From NCBI RefSeq assembly GCF_004379255.2, contig NC_056035.1, positions 23,436,502-23,500,501 on the forward strand: a stretch of DNA of 64,000 nucleotides. The letters run 5' to 3'. Origin of the DNA: Salvia splendens (lineage: Eukaryota; Streptophyta; Magnoliopsida; Lamiales; Lamiaceae). Shown in pieces: positions 56,048-64,000 of this stretch. Below the pieces are notes generated by a model, which saw only the letters and a list, made by a program, of their open reading frames with translations, was not told where the DNA came from and did no database searches. Every line of letters begins with the position of its first letter. Position 1 is the stretch's first letter. The position numbers and the translations under genes are program-made.

Positions 56048-56997
56048 TAACAATTTTTTTCCTTTTAATATTATTTTCTCTTAGATATCCTATTCACTTC
56101 TCCATTAAAGTTTCTTAAAGATTATTTTGTTCCGTGGACATTAGAATGTGTGACTGCAACATCCTCTTTATAACAGAGATATGTAAGATACAAATATCAC
56201 AATTCCATCATTTGCAAGTAAAACTTTTTTCTTGTTCTTTCATTTCCTGCAAAATAATTTAGTAACCTTTTTCTTACTTGAGATAGATGATATTTTCTCA
56301 TCTCCATAAGACTCTCATGTTCCTAGTCATATTTATAAGTAACTATTGAAACAATAAAATCTAAAGTAATGCAAAAAAATTTTCTAAATCAAGAAAATAA
56401 TATTGTAGATCATGTGTTATTTTTATCGTGTGGGAGGGACGGAATGGAAATACGTGATAAATTTTCAAGAACGAAGAGAGTATTTTTATCGGGTAATAAA
56501 TATGCAATCTTATCTTAAAGGTTCGGATTTTTAATTAGTTCAATGGGCTACTCAAGCTGCTATCGATCACTATCATGTAATTGCTGACTATATAATATCA
56601 GTAAATGTGTTGCTCATTATATTTTTAGAGTGTTGCGAAGATGCTTAATTATAAGAATTCATACGAATAGGTTAGAATAAAAAAAGAGCTTTTAAAATTA
56701 TTATAATCATAAATGAAGTTGCAAATACTACAAGAGAAGAATATCCGTAGAGTAGAGAGAGGTACGCACGTCCATGGCGCATATGATCTCGTTTGAGATT
56801 AAGTTAGAATCCCAAATAATTCCAACCAACACCACATTTCCTAGAAAGTTTCTAATTTAGATCAAACCCTTTTCATCCCTACAAAAATTCACATGTGAAA
56901 TTCAACGGCATTCTTCCCAAGAAATTCCCCCCTTTCCAAAATCCTTTCTTGATCGCATATGTTCGGGTTATGATCAGCATTTCTTGGTGGGGTGGCG
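56048..56997. other. Upstream region of the aspartic protease gene
   Basis: AT-rich, no ORF and no complete transposon. A GGGAGGGACGGAATGG tract near 56440 may be a degraded MITE end. The promoter of the downstream gene must lie here, but no convincing TATA box at a suitable distance was singled out. Confidence 0.45.
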
Positions 56998-59900
56998 ATG
57001 GATGATTGTGGTGGGAGGCGATCTTTTGGGGTCTCGTTTATTTTGGTGCTGCTGCTGATTGAGGTTGTGTTTGTGGTGAAGGGGAATAATGTGGTGTTTA
57101 AAGTCCACCACAAGTATGGTGGGGCCGCAAAGGGAAAGGCACCAATTGGAGTGCTCAAGGCCCATGATTCGAAGCGCCATGCCAGAGTTCTTGCAGGTGT
57201 AGATTTCCAATTGGGTGGTGATGGATCTCCCACAAACACGGCGTACGTTTGATGCACACGGTGTTTTCATCTATCTATGCATTTATTTCTATCTTGTTTT
57301 TCATTTGCATTTGTTTGTTTGTTTGTTTTCTTGGGAGAATATGCAAAGAAAAATTGATACACCATTTAGAACGTCGCACCTTTTAAACGTAGAACGCAGA
57401 ACCAAATGCTAATATACTTGGTCATTATAAAAGAATAGTAGTATAAGGTTTTTATAATAGGAAATTCAGATTAACTTATTGAACTAAGAATAAAGTGACA
57501 AGATCTTAATGGTCTCCTATTTTGATGTAGTTCTGTGTTCAATAGATGAATATACTTGGTTAATGGAATATATGGTTGATGCAGGCTCTACTTCACCAAA
57601 ATTACAATAGGTACTCCTCCAGTTGACTATCATGTCCAGGTTGATACAGGAAGTGATATTCTGTGGGTGAATTGCCATAAGTGTGATAAGTGTCCCACAA
57701 AAAGTGATCTTGGAGTATGCTTCTTCCTTCCAATTTCTCTTCTTCTTTAGTTATTTAGGTTTTCAGGGTACTTTGTATATTTATGATCGTCTAAAATGAG
57801 TGCTACTGAAACTTATCTTCTTTTAATTAACCAGATATCATTGGTGCAATATAACCTCAAGGCCTCCTCCACTGGACAAGTCGTCACTTGTGATCAAGAG
57901 TTCTGTGCTACAGTATTCAGTACTCCGAATCCAAATTGCAAGGTTGGAATGAACTGCGAATACGCTGTTACTTATGGAGATGGGGGCAAGACTGAGGGTT
58001 ACTTTGTGAGAGATACCTTCAGATTTGATCGAGTAACTGGAAACCGTCAGACGTCACCAATGGATGGATCTGTAGCATTTGGGTGAATATAACTGGAAAC
58101 CGTCTTTCCGTTTGCTTAGTTCCAACTATAATACTGATTTTGTGCCTTTCATGTACGTTTTTTGTATCTAAAATAGGTGTTCAGCTAAACAATCTGGGGA
58201 GTTAGGTTCGTCTTCACAGGCTGTTGATGGGATTGTTGGTTTCGGACAAGCAAACACATCCATTCTTTCACAGCTTTCTTTGGCCGGAAAGGTGAAGAAG
58301 ATCTTTTCACATTGCTTGGACAGTAAGAAGGGAGGCGGCATATTTGCTCTGGGAGAGGTTGTGGAGCCAAAAGTAGTCACAGCGCCAATCGTTCCAAATC
58401 AGTGAGTGGCTCTGTTACTTATTTTTATATGTACTTCATTGTAGTGGTAGTTTTATCTAGTAAGTAAAAAAATTTCCATTATTCTTGAATTTGCTGGACC
58501 TCATCTAATTGAACTTCTAACCTTATCATCTTAGGGCTCATTATAATCTTATTCTGAAGGGAGTTCAGGTGAGTGATAAAAACATAGACCTTCTTCCAAC
58601 AGGTGTATTCGGCATAGGGCCCCCTCGGAGGGCCATAATCGACAGTGGCACGACCCTTGCCTATCTTCCAGCAGACATGTATGAGAAGGTTATCACTAAG
58701 GTGCACAATACATTCTTTGTTCGTTAACTTTTTTTGGTATCGTCTATCTCAACCACACACGCCTAAATATCTTTCGATCTGTAGATAATGGAGTTGCAAC
58801 CAAAGATGCAAATGCATATGGTTGAGGATGAGTTCAAATGTTTTTGGTTTACTGCCAAGTAAGCATACAACAAATATGTGTAACTAATACTTTATCCTGT
58901 TCACAAATTCACCCCTTTATGTGAGATCAGAGTAATTGTTTCTCTCACATGTATGTCTGCAGCATTGATGCCGCATTCCCAGTTGTAACGTTTCAATTTG
59001 AGAACTCACTTTCATTGCAAGTTTATCCTCACAATTATCTGTTTGAAGTTCGTGTAAGTAAACTGCGCCATACGATTCAGTGTTATTTAGTGCATTATAC
59101 TCATGCAACATAACTTCAAATCGCAGGATACAGAATATTGCATCGGTTGGCAGGTGAGTGGAATGCAGTCAAAGGATGGGCAAGAATTGACTTTGTTAGG
59201 AGGTATATGTGCAGTTCACTTTGCTAGTAGACACTTTGTAGAATCTAACAAGTAAAACTGTAAACTTTAGGAACTGAATCGAACCTATGCAGATATTGCC
59301 TTATCCGACAAGCTTGTTGTGTACGATCTTGATAATCAGACGATTGGATGGGCACAATATAACTGTGAGTACAACTTCACTTTTGCTTTTTGTTCCCTGT
59401 GTGCATCATTATTTGAAGTTATGAAGTTAGTATAAAGTTGAAATGAATATGGTGAGCAAATTATGGAAAACGAACGATTGCTTGGAAATTCGAACTTGCC
59501 CTGTTAGATAAGATACAAACATTGTTGTAAGCTTGTCGTTTCCCCCTGATATAGGATAATGCAATCTACTAAAAAAATCTTTCAGCTCGTGTATCATACA
59601 TGACCCGTCTCTCAACTTAGAAGAGCCTAAGTTAAGCTCGACTTGTTTATTACTCCCTCAGTCCACAAAAAGTAGACAAAGTTGTAAATGGCCCGGTATT
59701 AATTGGTAAAGTGAGGGGGAGGGGGGGGGGGGAATGGGGTGGAAGTAGTGTTAGTGGATTGTGGGGTCCACATTTAGAATGATGTGTAGGGTTAGTATTG
59801 GTTTGAAACTTTCCATTTTTAGACTTAGTCTAATTTTGGTGGACGGCCTAAATGGTAAAACTTGTCTATTTTTTGTGACGGAGGGAGTACAAGACTAACC

Positions 59901-60067
59901 CTTTGTTACCCATCTCAGGTTCATCGAGCATCAAAGTGAAGGACGAAGAGAGTGGCAATGCGTATGATGTTGTTGCCCATGACATATCTTTGGATCCCTC
60001 CCCATTGAAGGCTAATGTTATATCGGTTCTTATGTTTGTAGCCGTTGTTCTCAGTCTGTTCGTATGA
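56998..60067 (+). CDS. GPI-anchor-type A1 aspartic protease (A36/A39-like), ten exons, apparent frameshift in exon 8
   Basis: Pepsin-like endopeptidase at the cell surface or secretory path. Exons: 56998-57242, 57585-57714, 57835-58082, 58177-58401, 58535-58700, 58785-58858, 58963-59053, 59126-59202, 59293-59364, 59919-60067, all GT-AG. Without one extra base they encode 491 residues, the normal length. Features: N-terminal hydrophobic signal (residues 10-28), VDTGSD (Asp102), IDSGTT (Asp319), flap region YGDGG, and a hydrophobic C-terminal tail after NVISV typical of GPI attachment. The break: exon 8 has GTGAGTGGGAATG (59153 onward) where the family (SGMQSKDG) needs one G fewer, shifting the frame after Gln402 and losing the last 89 residues. 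It may be a real lesion or a sequence error. Both catalytic Asp residues precede it. Confidence 0.85.
59653..59887. mobile_element. Stowaway-type MITE in intron 9 of the aspartic protease
   Basis: CTCCCTCAGTCCACAAAAAG at the left and TTTTGTGACGGAGGGAG at the right, with TA on both sides (59651-59652; 59888-59889). 235 bp. Its interior holds a long G tract (G5-A-G12 at 59715-59732, then GGGG) that could form a G-quadruplex on the sense strand of the intron. Confidence 0.8.
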
Positions 60068-60471
60068 GCTTCTAAAAAAGGAGGCAGCAACAAGAAATAC
60101 TGCTGGTTGTCGTGTCATGTCGTGTCGTGTCGTGTCATGAACAGGCAAGAAGCTTTACACTGGATATCCAATTGTCAAGGTGAAAAATTGGAGATTTTCA
60201 ACACCCTAGTCTGCTTTACCTTAGAGATTGCTGCTCCTTGTATATTTGTTTCAATCTTATGTATATTTTCTTTAAATTTTATGGTATAGAAATTACATGA
60301 ACATTGTAAAGTGAAACAAGAATAACAGTCTTTCATTTCTATTCTTTAGAGAAGAAGTGTTTCAACAATTCACCTTTACTGTAGAATGAAGGAAAATGAA
60401 ACTTAAACAAGAAGCTGAAGATAATAAATAGAATACTAAAGAATCAATTATTGAATCGGCATGAATCTATC
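60068..60471. other. Convergent 3' ends with a GTGTC microsatellite
   Basis: Holds the aspartic protease 3' UTR, including a run of CGTGT/CATGT pentamers (60109-60138), and the 3' flank of the NPF pseudogene on the opposite strand. No other gene or element is seen. Confidence 0.55.
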
Positions 60472-61060
60472 TTACCAACTCCTAGCAAACAAATTGCAGC
60501 ATTGGTTGCTACCATTCTCATCTGGTGGTAAAGCAGTCACTCCTCTTACCGGACTATCGACATTCCTGTCCGTCTCTTCCGGTGTCTTGTACCTATAAAA
60601 GCACGCTACCAACATAAACACGACTAAGTTCACAGTACTCAAACCGGCTAGCACCCAGTAATACCGGTCCAAACGGCTCTTGTCCAACGTGGACTGAAAC
60701 CAGCTCTTGTTACCCCCGGGGCCTCACTTAATTTTCCCACGACATAAACTGAAAGTACGCTGCTCATGAATCCGAGACCAGAAACTCCCCTTGCAAAACA
60801 ACTGAGGTACTTGCTCATGCATTTAGGAGATTGATCTTTATAGAATTCAACAACACTCATTTCAAAGAATGTGTCAAGGCCGCCTGCGAGAAGAATGAAC
60901 TGGAAGAGCAGCAAAAACACACTCATGGGAATGTTCTTATCTGTGGTCTCTAGCAAGACATGTTTTTCAATCACAAGACATGTTTTTCAATCACTTTAAG
61001 CCTACGTAGCTCCATTTTGGCCACGGTTATGCAACAAAGAATGGAGAATATCCTCGCGAC

Positions 61061-62662
61061 ATCCAAGCCCCCTAGCTCAAGTGGTTGAGGAGGGAGGCAA
61101 GGATACCGCGCCATCCTAGAGGTCACGAGTTCGACCCCTGGGAGGCCCAACTTGGGGATTAATTTCCCCTGGGGAGTTCTTGAGTCCTGGCCTGGATCTA
61201 GGATTAATTTCCCCTGGCCTGGATCCAGGATTAATTTTCCCTGGAGAGTTCTTGAGTCCTGGCCTGGATCTAGGCTTTTCCCTGAAGAGTTCTTGAGTCC
61301 TGGCCTGGATCCAGGCACTGGGGGAGATAGGTTAACTTGGTACCCTTGATTGACCCAGGCGCGGGGGGAGATAGGTTAACTTGGTACCCTTGATTGGGTT
61401 GATACAGTTAACTGGTCTGGATCCTTGCGGACACTGGCGGATCCAGGTGGGGTCGGGCGGGGTCGGGCGACCCCACCACCTGCCACGGAGTGCACCGGAA
61501 AGCTACTTTCTTCGGCCTCCGACCCTACGGCATTCACGTCTCCGCCCCCACCTCACGTCCTCACGCTGTGTGAGATGATGAGGAGACTGATCAGAGAGAA
61601 AGGAAGGAAGTGAGGCAGCCGGATGGGTAGACTGTTGTCGAGAACGAAGGAGTTGGAGGGGAAGAGTCCTTCCGCGGTTTTTGTTTTCGAAGAGAAAGAG
61701 GAATGGTATTGGAGATGTCATTATTGTTTTCTCATCCCTATATTCACTCGTGAAATAGAATAAACCGGCATCAATAAATTTAACTAAGTTTAAAAGATTA
61801 AATATCTTAAATATGTTATCTAATTGTAAAATGGGCTTTGAAATATTTTCTTTATTTGAATTAATTCTTAGAAGTCCATTAAAAATATTTTCTCATCTTA
61901 TCAATTAATGTTAAGCAGTAGTAGTAATATTTTTTTTACAGTATATCAAAATCAACTTATCTAAATTAACCACGTAAATATTTCTTAATTTCTTCTACTC
62001 TTAGTTTTATAATTTAAATTTTCAACCTTATTATTCATATTCAATTTTTTAAATCTTTAAAAATTTGGTATGTTACAGGAAAATTATGCTATGTGTATGT
62101 CATTTTTTTTGTCAAAATACATAATATAACATAATTGTTCTCTCTTACTTTATTATTTATTTGCATCTTTGTTTTATCTAAGATCATATTTTATTCTTTC
62201 TTTAGTTAGCTCCATAAACGTCTTTTTCTTAAATTCTGTATCCAAAAGAAGCGTCTCGCTTATAACGGGACGAAGAAAGTGGAGTATGTTATTTTAAGAA
62301 TATCGATACTCGCATGAATTATTTATATTAAAAAATATATTTATAAAAATATTTAATTTAAACAATTATTTTAAATAAATATTTACTATCTTGTTAAACC
62401 CCACGATAATTTGTTCCTGGATCCGCCATTGCTTGCGGAGATAGGTTAACTTCGTACCCTTGATTGGGTTGATACAGTTAACTGGTCTAGATCCGTGCTT
62501 GGGAAAGGTTGGTTGACTCGTTCCTTCCCATCCCGACAACGAAGCGCAACTCGGTGGTAAGACACTTCACCTCCGACCGTTAGGCCGGAGGTCCGAGTCA
62601 CTTCGGAGGTAGATGGGGAACCATCGTCGATCCTCCTTTAAAAATAAAAAAAGAAAAGAAAA
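61061..62662 (+). mobile_element. tRNA-derived SINE in the NPF pseudogene
   Basis: Target duplications ATATCCTCGCGAC (61048-61060) and ATATCATCGCGAC (62663-62675) flank it, and an A-rich tail (62638-62662) precedes the right one. Near the start are a box A (TAGCTCAAGTGG, about 61073) and box B (GTTCGACCC, about 61130) of a pol III promoter. The middle has tandem copies of GAGTTCTTGAGTCCTGGCC with CTGGATC(C/T)AGG. A second tRNA-like segment (GCAACTCGGTGGTAAGAC, GGTCCGAGTCAC) lies near 62546-62600, suggesting a composite SINE. A 1,000-bp DNA element is nested at 61432-62431, leaving about 594 bp of SINE. Confidence 0.75.
61432..62431. mobile_element. 1,000-bp non-autonomous hAT-like element nested in the SINE
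   Basis: Terminal inverted repeats CACTGGCGGATCCAGG and CCTGGATCCGCCATTG (one mismatch) are flanked by perfect 8-bp duplications CTTGCGGA (61424-61431; 62432-62439). The left 300 bp are GC-rich and the rest strongly AT-rich. No transposase or other credible ORF. The 8-bp duplication fits hAT. The perfect duplication contrasts with the one-mismatch SINE duplication, consistent with later arrival. Confidence 0.82.
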
Positions 62663-63039
62663 ATATCATCGCGACTGCAATTTCCCATGGGGGGTCCGTG
62701 TTTTCCATATTTCTGTATAAGGCATTTAGCCCGTGAGGTGAAAAGAAATTTGTTTGCCCAATTTGATAAGACACATAAAACACCTGAGAATTCGCGTAGG
62801 GCGGAAGCCATCATTTTCCTGGCCATTTTCTCTATAATATCGATCATCATTTGGGGAAGGCTGAGATATAAAAACACTCTGCACACACTAGTTATCGGAC
62901 TCCCTTGTGGTGTAACCTCTCTATATGCCCACGAACCTCTCAAGAAAATTCCACTTAGAAACAGAAGGGCTGCAGCAGCAGTGAAGATTGCTGGAATACC
63001 AATTATGAAAACTGGTTTGTAAAGATTGGGTGGCTATCT

Positions 63040-64000
63040 TCTTGATTGAGCTGAATCAAACGTTTTGAAGATGGGTGTGCAAGGAATCGCAAAGACGTTT
63101 ATTGATTGAGGGAGAAACGAGCTACAATTGAAAAGGAAGAACAACCTAACTAACAAACAGAAACAGCTATTTAAAGACAAACTAATCTAACGGCTAGTTA
63201 GATCTAATGGCTGCAGTTTAATCCTCAAACTAAAACTCCATCGGACGGCTGCTGTGTATTCGAAGCTCGATCAAGCTTCTTTGCTCCCTTCTTCAATACA
63301 CAATGATGCAGTCGAGCTATCACATTACAAATCTCCACCTTGATTGCTCAGACTGCTATTACTCCAGTCTACAAACATTTACAAGCTTCATGCACAGTTC
63401 TAGCTTGCTCTTAGGCAACGGTTTTGTTAGCATATCTGCTGGATTTTCAACCGTGTCTACATTGAAAACCTTTACTTCTCCTTCCTCTATCTTCTAACGG
63501 ATGAAGTGCAAACGTACATCTATATGCTTACTCCTTTCATGATATACTTGATGCTTGGCTAAGCATATTGCACTAGTGTTATCACATCCAATAGCAACTG
63601 CACTCTGATTCACACCAAAATCTCCCAGAATACCTCTGAGCCAATAACTTTCTTTTACAGCAGCTGCAAGCGCCATGAACTCAGCCTCCGTAGTGGATAG
63701 CGCAACCACCGCTTCAAGACTACTCTTCCAACTCACAGCAGATCCATAAAGTGTGAAGATGTAGCCTGATTGAGATCTGCGGGTGTCTACATTACCCGCA
63801 TAGTCAGAGTCTGACCAGCCAATAAGAGCATCATCTGTGAATTCCCTTGCTCCATCAAATAAAATTCCCATATTACTGGCCCCTTTCGTATACTTCATTA
63901 ACCATTTCAAGGCTGACCAATGTTCCTTACCATGATTTGACATGTATCTAGAAGTAGTAGACACAGCCTGTGCGATGTCAGGCCTTGTACTAATCATTGC
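63040..64000 (-). mobile_element. 3' end of a second Ty1/copia element, running off the window
   Basis: On the minus strand: RNase H coding sequence, then the PPT AAGGTGGAGATT (63330-63341 on the plus strand), then an LTR starting TGTAATGTGATAGCTCG (63329 leftward). The outer LTR end is not clear; it meets NPF sequence somewhere between 63023 and 63060. It is not the same family as the copia at 32365, which has a different PPT and LTR start. Confidence 0.75.
63359..64000 (-). pseudogene. pol: Copia RNase H, C-terminal end of pol
   Basis: Contains STRPDIAQAVSTTSRYMSNH, GWSDSDYAGNVDTRRSQSGY, STTEAEFMALAAAVKESYWL and CDNTSAICLAKHQVYHERSK, the standard copia RNase H order. A TAG at 63494-63496 interrupts HFIR*KIEEGEV, then the frame continues to ENPADMLTKPLPKSKLE and a TAA at 63359. 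The 5' part lies beyond the window. Confidence 0.85.

Larger units (their letters stand above)
60472..63022 (-). pseudogene. NRT1/PTR FAMILY (NPF) transporter pseudogene split by a SINE
   Basis: Proton-coupled nitrate/peptide-type membrane transporter family. The upstream fragment (63022 to 62676) reads IIGIPAIFTAAAALLFLSG then PQGSPITSVCRVF, the membrane helix and loop preceding the central cytoplasmic region. The downstream fragment (61047 to 60472) reads FSILCCITVAKMELRRL, MSVFLLLFQFILLAGGLDTF, SVVEFYKDQSPKCMSKYL, RYYWVLAGLSTVNLVVF and the family signature FYRYK. Breaks: a 1.6-kb SINE with its own insert, several frameshifts in 62680-62900, a 15-base duplication near 60957-60990, and a one-base deletion near 60718. 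The N-terminal third is absent and 63023 onward is copia sequence. NPF5-like at best guess. Confidence 0.8.

Noticed and set aside
61061..61150. Possible tRNA gene (A and B boxes present)
   Set aside because: No cloverleaf with a proper acceptor stem and anticodon arm could be drawn, and target duplications and an A-rich tail show a SINE head instead.
60472..63022. Functional NPF transporter
   Set aside because: The N-terminal third is missing, a SINE splits the coding sequence, and several frameshifts are present.

Overview
This is nuclear DNA from a flowering plant, most likely a eudicot: intron-bearing plant genes, chromodomain Ty3/gypsy and Ty1/copia retrotransposons, hAT and Stowaway-type DNA elements and a tRNA-derived SINE, on an AT-rich background. 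The order or species cannot be fixed from sequence alone. There are only three host loci: an intact six-exon laccase (924-3709, +), a ten-exon GPI-anchor-type aspartic protease with one apparent frameshift (56998-60067, +), and a broken NRT1/PTR (NPF) transporter pseudogene (60472-63022, -). No rRNA, tRNA gene or CRISPR array was seen.

Layout. 1-923: laccase promoter, with a TATA box, an AC-type MYB element and an inverted repeat. 924-3709: laccase, with fold-back or MITE insertions in introns 1 and 4. 3987-42945: one nested transposon complex flanked by the 5-bp duplication CTTAG. Its skeleton is a gypsy array LTR1 - pol remnant - LTR2 - short non-autonomous internal region - LTR3. Lodged in it are a chromovirus (element A, 4521-15418) in LTR1, a 3.45-kb solo LTR (18420-21874) in the integrase gene, a 4.55-kb hAT transposon (25087-29638) in LTR2, and a Ty1/copia element (32365-40744) in LTR3 that itself carries a 564-bp hAT-like MITE. 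43980-54612: a complete but mutated chromovirus (element D) with matching LTRs and TAGTT duplications. 54613-56997: intergenic DNA rich in Stowaway-type MITEs. 56998-63022: aspartic protease and NPF pseudogene, the latter split by a SINE that is split in turn by a 1,000-bp hAT-like element. 63040-64000: the 3' end of a copia element running off the window on the minus strand.

The three related gypsy families (A, the LTR1-3 array called B/C, and D) share features beyond coding homology. Each has a hairpin with an 8-9 bp stem and a 10-nt loop starting 42 nt after the primer-binding site, with different stem sequences in D. Each also has a leader motif ending in a splice-donor-like GGTAA, a stem-loop block inside the LTR with a compensatory base-pair change, and a conserved polypyrimidine-plus-AG site in the LTR. 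A and C carry an extra open reading frame before gag (basic patch then acidic tail); in C it is the only coding remnant. These are the best candidates for under-described biology here.

All retrotransposon and transposase genes carry stops, frameshifts or deletions. Boundaries and target duplications were read by eye; no alignment program or database search was run.
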